From: Kribbella sp. NBC_00382 | GTDB taxonomy: Bacteria; Actinomycetota; Actinomycetes; Propionibacteriales; Kribbellaceae | DNA: 64,000 bases | NCBI RefSeq assembly: GCF_036067295.1 | Contig: NZ_CP107954.1 | Location: 3,906,001-3,970,000, forward strand | Direction: 5' to 3' | Part shown: positions 18,181 to 26,979 of the stretch, piece after piece | Position numbering within the stretch: the first letter of the stretch is position 1 | How the letters are laid out: every line of letters starts with the position of its first letter | The notes under the pieces: model-generated | Seen by the model: the letters and a program-made list of their open reading frames with translations, nothing else | Told to the model about the DNA's origin: nothing | Database searches by the model: none | Program-made: the position numbers and the translations under genes

Positions 18181-19059
18181 TCACAGGCCGATGGGGTGCC
18201 AGACCGTTTTCAGTTCCAGGTACTGCGTCAACCGGGACAGGCCCGGCGACTCAGTCCAGTCCTCGTCGGCCGGTCGGCGGACCCGCTTGAGGTTCTCAGC
18301 CGATGCTGCCTCCAGCTCGGTCGCCTCGTCGTGGTCGGTGATGCCGGCCAGGTCGATGGCGTTGACGTCGGAGTGGGAGGCCAGCCAGGGGCCGATCTCG
18401 GTGGCTGAGCCGGTGAGGATGTTGACTACACCGCCGGGTACGTCGGAGGTTGCCATCACCTCGCCCAGGGTCACCGCGGGCAGCGGGCGCTCGAATGAGG
18501 TGACTGCGACGACTGTGTTGCCAGAGACGATTGCCGGGGCGATCACGCTGGTGAGGCCGAGCAGGCTGGAGTCCTGTGGGGCGAGGACCGCGACGACACC
18601 AGTTGCCTCGGGCAAGGAGAAGTCGAAGTACGGGCCGGCGACCGGGTTGCTCGAGCCGACCACCTGGGCCAGCTTGTCGGCCCAGCCGGCGTACCAGACC
18701 CAGCGGTCGATCGACGCGTCGACGACTGCGCGCGCCTTGCTGATCGACAGTCCCTCGGACGACGCGACCTCCGCGCTGAACTGCTCGTGCCGCCCCTCCA
18801 TCACTTCGGCGATGCGGTACAGCACCTGGCCGCGGTTGTACGCAGTACGGGCGGACCAGCCGCCGAAGGCCTTGCGGGCGGCGACGACAGCGTCGCGGGC
18901 GTCCTTACGGGAGGCCTGCGACGCGTTCGCCAGGAACTTGCCCTTGGCATCGGACACGACGTACGAGCGGCCGGACTCGCTGCGTGGGAAGGCGCCGCCG
19001 ACGTACAGCTTGTAGGTCTTGCGCACGTCGAGCCGGGCCGGGTCGGATTTAGTGGGCAA
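18181..19059 (-). CDS. Truncated aldehyde dehydrogenase homologue lacking the catalytic half
   Basis: 292 residues against about 480 for the family. It aligns with the N-terminal NAD-binding part of its neighbour (VRKTYKLYVGGAFPRSESG, WYAGWADKLAQV, SGNTVVAVTSFERPLPAVTLG), then ends without the catalytic Cys loop and the ELGGK glutamate region. No frameshift is seen, so it is probably a real short paralogue. It may partner the full-length enzyme encoded just upstream. TTG 19059 has GGAGG 6 nt upstream; ATG 19077 is possible. It overlaps the full-length gene by 11 nt. Confidence 0.82.
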   Translation of the reverse strand: MPTKSDPARLDVRKTYKLYVGGAFPRSESGRSYVVSDAKGKFLANASQASRKDARDAVVAARKAFGGWSARTAYNRGQVLYRIAEVMEGRHEQFSAEVASSEGLSISKARAVVDASIDRWVWYAGWADKLAQVVGSSNPVAGPYFDFSLPEATGVVAVLAPQDSSLLGLTSVIAPAIVSGNTVVAVTSFERPLPAVTLGEVMATSDVPGGVVNILTGSATEIGPWLASHSDVNAIDLAGITDHDEATELEAASAENLKRVRRPADEDWTESPGLSRLTQYLELKTVWHPIGL

Positions 19060-20485
19060 GGTAGGCCTCCAGACCATGGCGGCCGCCCTCGCGACCGTAG
19101 CCCGACTCCTTGTAGCCGCCGAACGGCGAGGTCGGGTCGAAGCGGTTGAACGTGTTGGCCCAGACGACGCCGGCCCGGAGCTGGTTCGCCATCCAGAGGA
19201 TCCGCGAGCCCTTCTCGGTCCAGACCCCGGCGGACAGGCCGAACGGCGTGTTGTTCGCCTTCTCGACCGCCTCTTGCGGGGTACGGAACGTCAGCACGGA
19301 CAGGACCGGCCCGAAGATCTCCTCGCGGGCGATCCGGTGGGCCTGGGAGACCCCGGTGAAGACCGTCGGCGGGAACCAGAACCCCTGCGTCGGCAGCTCG
19401 CACTCGGGCGACCAGCGCTCGGAGCCCTCGTCCTCACCGATCTGCGAGAGCTCACGGATCCGCGCCAGCTGCTCGGCCGAGTTGATCGCGCCGATGTCGG
19501 TGTTCTTGTCCAGCGGGTCGCCCACGCGCAGGGTCGACATCCGGCGCTTCAGCCGCGCCAGTACCTCGTCGTACACGCTCTCTTGAACCAGCAGCCGCGA
19601 ACCGGCGCAGCAGACATGGCCCTGGTTGAAGAAGATGCCGTTGACGATGCCCTCGATCGTCTGGTCGATCGGCGCGTCCTCGAAGACGATGTTCGCCGCC
19701 TTGCCGCCCAGCTCGAGCGTCACCTTCTTGGGCGTGCCCGCGACCGTCTTGGCGATCGCGCGGCCGACCGCGGTCGAGCCGGTGAAGGCGACCTTGTCGA
19801 CACCCTCGTGCTCGACCAGCGCCTGCCCGGTACGGCCCGCGCCGGTGATGATGTTGACCACACCCGGCGGCAGATCCGCTTGCTGGCAGATCTCCGCGAA
19901 GGCCAGCGCGGTCAGCGGCGTCGTCTCAGCAGGTTTCAGTACTACGGTGTTGCCCGCCGCGAGCGCCGGCGCGATCTTCCACGCCAGCATCATCAACGGG
20001 AAGTTCCACGGGATCACCTGCGCGGCGACACCCAACGGCTGCGGGTCCGGACCGGCGCCGGCGTACTCGAGCTTGTCGGCCCAGCCCGCGTAGTAGAAGA
20101 AGTGCGCGGCCACCAGCGGCAGGTCGACATCACGCGATTCGCGGATCGGCTTGCCGTTGTCCAGGGACTCCAGCACGGCCAGCTCGCGCGACCGCTCCTG
20201 GATCAGCCGGGCGATCCGGTACAGGTACTTCGCCCGGTCGCGGCCCGCCATCGGGCCCCAGACCTTCTCGTAGGCCTTGCGGGCAGCCTTAACCGCGCGG
20301 TCCACATCAGCCGGACCGGCCTCGCTGACCTCGGCCAGCACCTCCTCCGACGCCGGGCTGACCGTCTTGAACGGCTTGCCGTCGGTCGCCTCGGTGAAGG
20401 CGCCGTTGATGAACAACCCGTACGACGACTTGATGTCGACGATCGCGCGCGACTCCGGCGCGGGTGCGTACTCGAATCTGCTCAA
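19049..20485 (-). CDS. NAD(P)-dependent aldehyde dehydrogenase
   Basis: 478 residues, complete. General base Glu258 (LELGGK) and catalytic Cys292 in FFNQGHVCCAGSR are present, as are PWNFPL and EEIFGPVLSV. It starts at a TTG 5 nt after the deoC stop, so translation is coupled. Position after deoC suggests it oxidises the acetaldehyde released by deoxyribose-phosphate aldolase; this is inference from the operon. Confidence 0.93.
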   Translation of the reverse strand: MSRFEYAPAPESRAIVDIKSSYGLFINGAFTEATDGKPFKTVSPASEEVLAEVSEAGPADVDRAVKAARKAYEKVWGPMAGRDRAKYLYRIARLIQERSRELAVLESLDNGKPIRESRDVDLPLVAAHFFYYAGWADKLEYAGAGPDPQPLGVAAQVIPWNFPLMMLAWKIAPALAAGNTVVLKPAETTPLTALAFAEICQQADLPPGVVNIITGAGRTGQALVEHEGVDKVAFTGSTAVGRAIAKTVAGTPKKVTLELGGKAANIVFEDAPIDQTIEGIVNGIFFNQGHVCCAGSRLLVQESVYDEVLARLKRRMSTLRVGDPLDKNTDIGAINSAEQLARIRELSQIGEDEGSERWSPECELPTQGFWFPPTVFTGVSQAHRIAREEIFGPVLSVLTFRTPQEAVEKANNTPFGLSAGVWTEKGSRILWMANQLRAGVVWANTFNRFDPTSPFGGYKESGYGREGGRHGLEAYLAH

Positions 20486-20490
20486 TGCCC

Positions 20491-21447
20491 TCAGTCCAGC
20501 GTGAAGTAGTCGGGGCCCGGGTAATGCCCGGTGGCCAGCTTGGTGCGTTGCATCAGCAGGTCGTTCAGCAGGCTGGACGCGCCGAAGCGGAAGAGCTCGG
20601 GGTCCAGCCAGTCCGGCCCGGCCGTCTCGTTGACGGTGACCAGGTACTTGATCGCGTCCTTCGCGGTCCGGATCCCACCGGCCGGCTTGACGCCGATGTG
20701 CAGCCCGGTCGACTCGTGGTAGTCACGGACCGCCTCGAGCATCACCAGAGTCACCGGCAGCGTCGCCGCCGGTGAGACCTTGCCAGTTGAAGTCTTGATG
20801 AAGTCTGCGCCGGCCAGCATCGCCAGCCAGGACGCGCGCCGGACGTTGTCGTACGTCACCAGCTCGCCGGTCTCCAGGATCACCTTGAGATGCGCCTCAC
20901 CGGCTGCCTCGCGGATCGCGGCGATCTCGTCGAAGACCAGCCCGTACCGCCCGGAGAGAAAAGCGCCGCGGTCGATCACCATGTCGACCTCGTCTGCGCC
21001 GGAAGCGACCGCGTCCTTGGTGTCCTGCACCTTGATCGCCAGGCTGGAACGTCCGCTGGGGAAGGCGGTGGCGACACTGGCCACGTTGATCCCGGTGCCG
21101 CGCAGCTCGAACTTCGCCGTCGCCACCAGGTCCGGGTAGACACAGACCGCGGCCACCTGGGGCGCGGTCGGATCGGCCGGGTCCGGGCGTTTGGCCTTCG
21201 CGCAGAGCGCGCGCACCTTGCCCGGGGTGTCCGAGCCCTCCAGTGTGGTGAGATCGATCATCTGGATGGCGAGATCGAGCGCGTACGCCTTGGCGGTGGT
21301 CTTGATCGACCGGGTGCTCAGGGCGGCGGCCCGGGCTTCGGCGCCGACCTGGTCGACGCCCGGCAGGCCCAGCAGGAACCGGCGCAGCCGGTCCTCGGAC
21401 GAGGTCACGTCGGCGAGACTGTCGACGCCAGTGTCGGTAGTGGTCAC
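20491..21447 (-). CDS. deoC: Deoxyribose-phosphate aldolase
   Basis: 318 residues, class I aldolase. The Schiff-base lysine is Lys218 in ADFIKTSTGK, and GVKPAGGIRT supplies the second conserved lysine. It cleaves 2-deoxyribose 5-phosphate into acetaldehyde and glyceraldehyde 3-phosphate during deoxynucleoside breakdown. It is the first gene of a three-gene operon with two aldehyde dehydrogenase genes. The N-terminal extension of about 50 residues is usual for the longer actinobacterial form. GTG 21447 has TAGACT 7 nt upstream. Confidence 0.95.
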   Translation of the reverse strand: MTTTDTGVDSLADVTSSEDRLRRFLLGLPGVDQVGAEARAAALSTRSIKTTAKAYALDLAIQMIDLTTLEGSDTPGKVRALCAKAKRPDPADPTAPQVAAVCVYPDLVATAKFELRGTGINVASVATAFPSGRSSLAIKVQDTKDAVASGADEVDMVIDRGAFLSGRYGLVFDEIAAIREAAGEAHLKVILETGELVTYDNVRRASWLAMLAGADFIKTSTGKVSPAATLPVTLVMLEAVRDYHESTGLHIGVKPAGGIRTAKDAIKYLVTVNETAGPDWLDPELFRFGASSLLNDLLMQRTKLATGHYPGPDYFTLD

Positions 21448-21460
21448 GCTCGGCAGTCTA
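21448..21460 (-). promoter_or_regulatory. Leaderless-type -10 of the deoC operon
   Basis: TAGACT (21460-21455, minus strand) is followed by 7 nt and GTG 21447. Confidence 0.5.
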
Positions 21461-21517
21461 ATCCGCTTTCGGCCCGCCCGTTCCCGGCCGAATGTGGGCC
21501 TGTGGACATTCGGCGGC

Positions 21518-21529
21518 TACCTTGACGGG
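21518..21529 (+). promoter_or_regulatory. Leaderless-type -10 of the PH-domain gene
   Basis: TACCTT at 21518-21523 is followed by 6 nt and GTG 21530. Confidence 0.45.
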
Positions 21530-22096
21530 GTGAATTCGAAGTCCCTGGAGAACGAGCAGTACCTGTCGCAGTCGAACCGGATCACCGCGGTCGTGGTGAT
21601 GGTGATCGGCGCGCTCGGCGTGATCGACATCCTGGCGGAGTGGCGCACGCTTGGCGGCCTGGTGGCCGGCTGCGTGATCGGCCTGGTGGTCCTGGCAGCG
21701 TACGTCGGTCTGTTCCGCCCGTCCGTCACGCTCCGCCCCGGCGACCTGCTGATCCGTAACCACCTGCGCGACCACGTGGTGCCGTGGAACAAGATCACCG
21801 ACGTCGATGTGACCGACATCCTGCGCATCCACACCGACGACCGGCGGCTGCGCTGCCCGGGCGTCCAGCTGGTGATGCGGGACATCCGCAAGCAACGGGC
21901 CGGCGGCCGCAAGCTGAAGGCGGAGAACTCGATGTCCCGCGCGGAGTTCGTCGTCGACCGGATCGACTACCACGTGAACCTGTACGGCGGAACGGGCTCC
22001 GCCGATGCGGAGATCGTCACCTCCTGGGCCCGCCCCGAGCTGACCATCGCGGCAGTGCTCGCCGTCGTCGCACTGGTTGCCCAGCTCCTGCGCTGA
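21530..22096 (+). CDS. Membrane protein with PH-like domain
   Basis: 188 residues. Two adjacent helices near the N-terminus (ITAVVVMVIGALGVIDIL and LVAGCVIGLVVLAAYVGLF) are followed by a PH-like segment (SVTLRPGDLLIRNHLRDHVV, WNKITDVDV) and a C-terminal helix (LTIAAVLAVVALVAQLL). The architecture matches actinobacterial PH-domain membrane proteins of unknown role. It is divergent from deoC. The GTG start is supported by its -10-like hexamer. Confidence 0.72.
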   Translation: MNSKSLENEQYLSQSNRITAVVVMVIGALGVIDILAEWRTLGGLVAGCVIGLVVLAAYVGLFRPSVTLRPGDLLIRNHLRDHVVPWNKITDVDVTDILRIHTDDRRLRCPGVQLVMRDIRKQRAGGRKLKAENSMSRAEFVVDRIDYHVNLYGGTGSADAEIVTSWARPELTIAAVLAVVALVAQLLR

Positions 22097-22125
22097 TGCA
22101 CCCCTGACGCGGTCATGATGCGGAG

Positions 22126-23010
22126 ATGACGAGTTCGCTGTCCCGCCGGAGCTTGCTGGTGGCTGGAGCAGCTGCGGTAGTCGCTGGCGTCAGTGGCGTC
22201 GGCCTGGTGGAGGCGGGCGTAGTACCGGGTCGCGGGCGGCTGAACGACGTACTGGGTCTTACTGGCGAAGACGGTGTGGCTCCTGACGTCCCGCCCGGTG
22301 CGGTGGAGTCCGGCAGCTTCGCGTCGGCTGCTCGCGGTACGAAGGTCGGCTGGACGGTGATGTACCCGCACGGGTCGCAGGCCGACGATGCGCTGCCGGT
22401 GGTATTGATGCTGCATGGACGTGGTGGAGACCACACGTCGGCCATCAACGACCTCAACGCTGACCGCTACCTCACAGCCGCAGTACAAGCTGGTACGGCG
22501 CCCTTCGCGCTCGCTGCCGTCGACGGGGGAGCCGACAACTACTGGCATCGCCGCGCGTCCGGTGACGACCCGTCGCGGATGTTGACGGCGGAGTTCCTTC
22601 CTGTGCTGAAGAAGCTCGGACTGCGCACCGAGCGGATCGGCGTACTGGGGTGGTCAATGGGTGGCTATGGCGCACTGCTGCTCGCGGCCGATGAAGGGGC
22701 GAAGCAGGTCGCGGCGGTCGGGGCGTTGAGTCCGGCCCTTTGGCACAAGGCTTCGCAGGCCGCGGGCGGTGCCTATGACGGGTCCGACGACTTTCAGCGA
22801 AACCAGGTGTTCGGGCGGGCGGCCGATCTCAAAGATGTTGCCCTGCGCATCGATTGTGGGCGGGACGACCCCTTCGCGGACGCGGTCCGGGACCTGCGGA
22901 CAGAGGTCACGGCAGACGGCGGGTTGCAGGCCGGAGCGCACACGGTCGGTTACTGGCGGCGCATGCTCGGGCCCCAACTCGCCTTCCTCGGTGAGAAAAT
23001 CCGGGATTAG
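22126..23010 (+). CDS. Tat-exported esterase-D/antigen-85-like hydrolase
   Basis: 294 residues. The N-terminus SLSRRSLLVAGAAAVVAGVS is a twin-arginine signal. The alpha/beta-hydrolase part has the nucleophile elbow GWSMGGYGA and an early VVLMLHGRGGDHT oxyanion segment; the acid is likely in DCGRDDPF and the histidine in GAHTVGYW. It belongs to the esterase D/mycolyltransferase group, and its substrate is unknown. CATGAT, 6 nt before the ATG, is a weak leaderless-type -10. Confidence 0.85.
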   Translation: MTSSLSRRSLLVAGAAAVVAGVSGVGLVEAGVVPGRGRLNDVLGLTGEDGVAPDVPPGAVESGSFASAARGTKVGWTVMYPHGSQADDALPVVLMLHGRGGDHTSAINDLNADRYLTAAVQAGTAPFALAAVDGGADNYWHRRASGDDPSRMLTAEFLPVLKKLGLRTERIGVLGWSMGGYGALLLAADEGAKQVAAVGALSPALWHKASQAAGGAYDGSDDFQRNQVFGRAADLKDVALRIDCGRDDPFADAVRDLRTEVTADGGLQAGAHTVGYWRRMLGPQLAFLGEKIRD

Positions 23011-23123
23011 CGGAACTTCACCGTGATCGGTAGCGTCCGAGTCCCGTGTCCATCGCCTGGGTGAACCCCCGGGTCGCCAGGATGGTCACCGCAAGGTCCC
23101 CCGAATCACCGAGAGTGGAGCCC

Positions 23124-24056
23124 ATGTTCAACCTCTCCAGCAAGAAACTGCGGACTCTGGCCGGCGTCGCCGCCGTCGCCGGGTTCGCAGCCCTCGCAGT
23201 ACCGACCCAGGCCGCCCAGGCCGCGGGTGGAGTGCCGCAGCCGGTCGCCTCGGAGACCGGCGTCGCCGCCGAGTCCCAGGCGAAGGTGCAGAGCGCGCAG
23301 CCCAGCACCAAGTCGTACGCCACCGACACGGCGATCGTTAAGAACAACAAGCTGTACAAGACCGGCGCGATCGCCGCGTCGAAGTGCAAGGAGGTCCGCG
23401 GGCCGCTCAGCACCGCCAACGCGGTCAAGGCCTACGACCAGACGATGGTCAACTGCATGTGGGCCGCGTGGGCGCCGACGCTGAAGGCCTCCGGCGCGAA
23501 CTACCACATCAAGCCGACCCTGGTGATGTACACGTCGCGGGCCAAGACGTACTGCGGCGTCATCAGCCAGCCGACGTCGTACTACTGCGGTCACGGCGCC
23601 AAGGCCGAGATCTACATCCCGGGCGCCTACGTGGTGAACTTCTACAAGCAGAACCCGGTCTACGCCCGCGCCTACGCGACCAACACGATCGCGCACGAGT
23701 ACGGCCACCACGTGCAGTACATGACCGGCATCCTGAGCGCGTCCTGGAACCGTCAGTACGCGCTGTCCGGCAGCGCCGCCAAGCTGGAGGAGAACCGCCG
23801 CCGTGAGCTGCAGGCCTCCTGCCTCGGCTCGGCGATGATCGGCGCCAACAAGCGCTACTACCCGATGAGCGGCGCGCTCTACACCCAGTGGAAGTACGTC
23901 GTCTCGCACTCCGGCGACATCAAGGGCTACCCGCGCGACCACGGCTCGTTCGCGAACCACAATTTCTGGTCGACGGCCGGCTTCAACGCCAGCAGCTCCG
24001 CCACCTACGCGAAGTACTGCAACACCTTCAATGCGGTCTCCAGCCGGGTCTCCTGA
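23124..24056 (+). CDS. Secreted putative neutral zinc metallopeptidase
   Basis: 310 residues with a signal peptide (LAGVAAVAGFAALAVPTQAA). The zinc motif is HEYGHHVQYM, followed by EENRRRELQASCLGSAMIG with the distal glutamate, as in the YpfJ-type putative neutral zinc metallopeptidase family. ATG 23124 is preferred because GTGGAG lies just upstream and the signal peptide starts there; an in-frame GTG at 23046 would add a non-signal extension. A strong intrinsic terminator follows at 24098. Confidence 0.88.
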   Translation: MFNLSSKKLRTLAGVAAVAGFAALAVPTQAAQAAGGVPQPVASETGVAAESQAKVQSAQPSTKSYATDTAIVKNNKLYKTGAIAASKCKEVRGPLSTANAVKAYDQTMVNCMWAAWAPTLKASGANYHIKPTLVMYTSRAKTYCGVISQPTSYYCGHGAKAEIYIPGAYVVNFYKQNPVYARAYATNTIAHEYGHHVQYMTGILSASWNRQYALSGSAAKLEENRRRELQASCLGSAMIGANKRYYPMSGALYTQWKYVVSHSGDIKGYPRDHGSFANHNFWSTAGFNASSSATYAKYCNTFNAVSSRVS

Positions 24057-24071
24057 CCCGATTGGGACAAT

Positions 24072-24089
24072 CTCGGGGTGATCCCCGAG
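24072..24089 (+). terminator. Hairpin preceding the main terminator
   Basis: CTCGGGG-TGAT-CCCCGAG lies 16 nt after the metallopeptidase stop, without a T-tract. It may assist the stronger hairpin at 24098. Confidence 0.4.
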
Positions 24090-24097
24090 TAACCCAG

Positions 24098-24135
24098 CCG
24101 CCCGGAACGCAGTTTGCGTTCCGGGCGGTTTTGTT
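24098..24135 (+). terminator. Intrinsic terminator of the zinc peptidase gene
   Basis: A perfect 14-bp stem (24098-24111 with 24115-24128) with a GTT loop is followed by TTTTGTT. Confidence 0.9.
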
Positions 24136-24171
24136 CGATCCGGTCTTATGTTGCAATTTGGCCGACACGTT

Positions 24172-24188
24172 CACGATCTGCGATCGTG
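24172..24188. promoter_or_regulatory. Palindrome upstream of the coiled-coil protein gene
   Basis: CACGATC-TGC-GATCGTG is a perfect inverted repeat. It lies 30 nt before a -10-like TACAGT (24218-24223) and 71 nt before the GTG start, a suitable place for an operator. Confidence 0.4.
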
Positions 24189-24258
24189 TGGCTACCGTGT
24201 TTCGGGTCCGCACGCCTTACAGTCTTGGTCGACCCACGAACGGCAGGAGTCAAGGATC

Positions 24259-24705
24259 GTGAACTACGACGAGTTCAACACCGAGTACACGAAGGTGCTG
24301 GACAAGATCAAGAGCGGCAAGTGCAGCTGGTCGGAGCTGTCCGGTCACGTCACCCGGCTGCGGCAGGGGACGGCCGGCATCACCACGCCGGTGGAGCGCG
24401 CGCAGATCGACAGCGATCTGGCCGCGCTCGGCCAGATGGTCGACCTGTCGCGGCGTACCAACGACAAGGAAGACGTCTGGACCGTCACCTCCGACGCGGT
24501 CCGCCGGGCCAGCAGCCTCGAGGGCAGCGTCGCCGACCGGATCGCGCGGATCGAGGCGAGCATCCACGAGATCACCACCCTCGCCAACCGCAACCCGGAC
24601 GAGCGCGAGGCGCTGATGCAGTCCACCAGCACCCTCAAGATCCTGCACTCCTCCCTGCAAAGCTCCCTGCGAGCCGAACAGGCCGAAGCCGCAGCCATCA
24701 GCTGA
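24259..24705 (+). CDS. Conserved small helical protein, unknown function
   Basis: 148 residues, predicted largely alpha-helical with no signal peptide or membrane helix. It begins VNYDEFNTEYTKVLDKIKSG and contains long heptad-like stretches (VADRIARIEASIHEITTLAN). GTG 24259 has AGGAG 9 nt upstream. It sits alone between two terminators. I do not recognise a named family. Confidence 0.65.
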   Translation: MNYDEFNTEYTKVLDKIKSGKCSWSELSGHVTRLRQGTAGITTPVERAQIDSDLAALGQMVDLSRRTNDKEDVWTVTSDAVRRASSLEGSVADRIARIEASIHEITTLANRNPDEREALMQSTSTLKILHSSLQSSLRAEQAEAAAIS

Positions 24706-24732
24706 CCCGCCACCGGCTGACCCAAACACCAT

Positions 24733-24786
24733 CAACTGACTGAGGGCTCCCAGTACCACCGGGAGCCCTCAGTCAGTTGTTTGTTC
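24733..24786. terminator. Bidirectional terminator between convergent genes
   Basis: A perfect 19-bp stem (24733-24751 with 24761-24779) with a 9-nt loop is followed by TTTGTT on the plus strand. It lies between the converging helical-protein and phosphohexomutase genes. Confidence 0.9.
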
Positions 24787-26440
24787 AGATGCCTGCGGCT
24801 GCGGCCAGGGCTTGCTTGATGGCGGTCAGCTCGACTGTCGCCTGCGCGCGGGCCGCTGCGACGTCATCGCCACTGACGGGGATGACGACCTCCAGGTAGC
24901 ACTTGATTTTGGGTTCGGTGCCGGAGGGGCGGACTACTACCCGGGCGCCTTCCGAGAGGGTGTAGCGGAGGCCGTCGGTCGGGGGCAGCGTTTCCGTGCC
25001 TTCGTTCAGGTCTTCTGCGCGTTCCACCGCGTGGTCACCGAGTTGGGTGGGCGGGGTGGCGCGCAGTCGCCCCATCGCCGCGGTGATCAGGCTGAGGTCC
25101 TCGACGCGGACGGCCAGCTGGTCGGTGGCGTGCAGGCCGTACTTCTTCGCCAGGTCGTCGAGCAGGTCCAGCAGCGTGCGACCGGATGCCTTGGCGCCGG
25201 CGGCCAGCTGCAGCACGCGGATCAGCGTCGAGATGCCGTCTTTATCCTTGACGGCCTCAGGGTCTACGCAGTAGCCGAGGGCCTCTTCGTAGCCGAAGAC
25301 CAGATTGGGCACGCGGCCGATCCACTTGAAGCCGGTGAGGGTGTCTGCGTAGTCGACGTCGTAGGCGGCGGCGATCTTGCCGAGCAGCGACGACGAGACG
25401 ATCGAGCACGCGGCGACCCCGGACGGGCGGGACGAGAGCAGGAATTCGCCGAGGAGGGCGCCGAGCTCGTCACCGCGGAGCATCCGCCACCCGCCATCGG
25501 CGGCGGGATCCGGTACTGCGACAGCGCACCGATCAGCATCTGGGTCGTTGGCCACGGCGATGTCGGCCCCGACCGACCGCGCCAACTCAAGTGCCGCGTC
25601 GATCGCCCCCGGCTCCTCCGGGTTGGGGAACGACACCGTCGGGAAGTCCGGATCCGGATCCGCCTGCGACGCCACCACCGACGGCGCCGCGAATCCGGCC
25701 CGCGAGACAGCCGCCTCGACCAGCAACCGCCCGACCCCGTGCAGCGGCGTGTACGCGACGTTCAGCTCACGAGGAGCGTCGGCAGGCACCAGGGTGGCGA
25801 TCCGGTCCAGGTACGCATTCAGCAGGTCGTCGCCCGCCGTCTGCCAGTCATCGCCGCGCGGCACGGAGGCAATTGCCCCGACAGCCTCAATCGCAGCGGC
25901 GATCTCGCTGTCGGCCGGCGGGACGATCTGCGAGCCGTCCCCGAGATACACCTTGTACCCGTTGTCCTGCGGCGGATTGTGCGAGGCCGTCACCACGACC
26001 CCGGCAACCGCTTTCAGATGCCTGATCCCAAACGCCACCACCGGGGTCGGCGTCGGCCGATCCAGCAATACCGCATCCAGCCCAGCACCCCGAATCACCG
26101 CCGCGGTGTCCTCGGCGAACACGTCCGACTTGTGCCGAGCGTCATATCCGATCAGTACCGGCCCATCGGTCAGCCCGTTGGCCTTCAGATACGCCGCCAG
26201 CCCGGCTGCCGCGCGGATGACGACGACCCGGTTCATCCGGTTCGACCCGGCTCCGACAGCGCCGCGCAGACCCGCAGTACCGAACTCGAGCGTGCCGGCA
26301 AACCGGTCAGCCAGCTCGGCGTCAGCCTCCGCCCCGGAGTCCAGCAACGCCTGGAGCTCGGCACGCGTATCAGGATCAGGATCCTCAGCAAGCCAAGCCT
26401 GAGCAGCAGTACGAATCAAAACGGCCTCATTGACGGTCAC
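24785..26440 (-). CDS. Phosphohexomutase (phosphoglucomutase/phosphomannomutase)
   Basis: 551 residues, alpha-D-phosphohexomutase superfamily. The phosphoserine loop is TASHNPPQDNGYK (serine near residue 153), the metal loop is in NDPDADRCAV, and the C-terminal sugar-phosphate site is VVRPSGTEPKIKCY. The length and N-terminal helices match the 550-residue PGM/PMM group interconverting hexose 1- and 6-phosphates. Two adjacent GTG codons are possible starts (26443 and 26440); the latter is 6 nt from TATCGT. Confidence 0.93.
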   Translation of the reverse strand: MTVNEAVLIRTAAQAWLAEDPDPDTRAELQALLDSGAEADAELADRFAGTLEFGTAGLRGAVGAGSNRMNRVVVIRAAAGLAAYLKANGLTDGPVLIGYDARHKSDVFAEDTAAVIRGAGLDAVLLDRPTPTPVVAFGIRHLKAVAGVVVTASHNPPQDNGYKVYLGDGSQIVPPADSEIAAAIEAVGAIASVPRGDDWQTAGDDLLNAYLDRIATLVPADAPRELNVAYTPLHGVGRLLVEAAVSRAGFAAPSVVASQADPDPDFPTVSFPNPEEPGAIDAALELARSVGADIAVANDPDADRCAVAVPDPAADGGWRMLRGDELGALLGEFLLSSRPSGVAACSIVSSSLLGKIAAAYDVDYADTLTGFKWIGRVPNLVFGYEEALGYCVDPEAVKDKDGISTLIRVLQLAAGAKASGRTLLDLLDDLAKKYGLHATDQLAVRVEDLSLITAAMGRLRATPPTQLGDHAVERAEDLNEGTETLPPTDGLRYTLSEGARVVVRPSGTEPKIKCYLEVVIPVSGDDVAAARAQATVELTAIKQALAAAAGI

Positions 26441-26452
26441 CACCGCACGATA
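26441..26452 (-). promoter_or_regulatory. Leaderless-type -10 of the phosphohexomutase gene
   Basis: TATCGT (26452-26447, minus strand) is followed by 6 nt and GTG 26440. Confidence 0.45.
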
Positions 26453-26486
26453 CCGCCCAGTACGGCCCCGCTCGGTAAAGCTGGCT

Positions 26487-26948
26487 TCAGTGGCCCGAGG
26501 ACTGGCAGGGGCGGGCTCGGAGGTCTGCTACGTAGTCGTCTGGGGCGCCAGCTGCTTCGGCTGCTTCGGCGAGGATGCCTAGGTATCGGGCGGAGGGGAG
26601 GCCGCCCTCGTAGGCGTTGAGGACGTACATCCAGGCCAGTTGCTCGCCGTCCAGGGTCTGTACCCGGACCTGGATCTTGCGGTAGACGCCCTGATCGATG
26701 AACTCCCACTCGTCCAGCCGCTCGACGTCCTTCGGGCTGACGTCGTACAGGGCGACGAAGACCTGGTTCGTCGGGTCGCTGGGGTCCTCGACGACGGTCG
26801 CCATCGAGCCTTCCCAGCCGAGTTCCTCACCCCCGAAGGTCAGGCGCCAGCCGACGATCCACCCGGTCCCGCGCAGGGGGGAGTACGGGCACCGCTCGGC
26901 CATCAAGTTCGGGTCCAGATTCGACGCAAACGCGGCGTACAGGGTCAC
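26487..26948 (-). CDS. Gamma-glutamylcyclotransferase-like protein
   Basis: 153 residues. VTLYAAFASNLDPNLMAERC and PLRGTGWIVGWRLTFGG match the GGCT-like fold, which has a YGSNL-type phosphate-binding loop (here FASNL), and the ladder continues with VEDPSDPTNQVFVALYDV. It probably acts on gamma-glutamyl or related amines in the cytosol, but the substrate is not known. It is divergent from the LpdA-type gene, and the two starts are only 31 bp apart. Confidence 0.8.
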   Translation of the reverse strand: MTLYAAFASNLDPNLMAERCPYSPLRGTGWIVGWRLTFGGEELGWEGSMATVVEDPSDPTNQVFVALYDVSPKDVERLDEWEFIDQGVYRKIQVRVQTLDGEQLAWMYVLNAYEGGLPSARYLGILAEAAEAAGAPDDYVADLRARPCQSSGH

Positions 26949-26979
26949 GACGTCACAGGATACGGAACAATGGCCTCTC
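26949..26979. promoter_or_regulatory. Compact divergent promoter between GGCT-like and LpdA-type genes
   Basis: On the minus strand TATCCT (26962-26957) is followed by 8 nt and GTG 26948. On the plus strand AACAAT (26966-26971) precedes GTG 26980 by 8 nt. Both transcripts would start at or near their start codons within a 31-bp gap. Confidence 0.4.

Noticed and set aside
18181..19059. Truncated aldehyde dehydrogenase as a pseudogene
   Set aside because: The frame is intact, with coupled translation and normal codon use; the missing catalytic half is not found in another frame downstream.
19019..20509. Plus-strand open frame opposite the aldehyde dehydrogenase gene
   Set aside because: The minus strand encodes a complete enzyme with catalytic Cys and Glu; the plus frame has no recognisable motif.
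23046..23123. Upstream GTG start for the zinc metallopeptidase
   Set aside because: It would add 26 residues before a good signal peptide; ATG 23124 has a ribosome site. TAGCGT at 23031 may still be its promoter.
24812..26620. Plus-strand open frame opposite the phosphohexomutase gene
   Set aside because: Arg/Gly-rich shadow of a clear enzyme on the minus strand.
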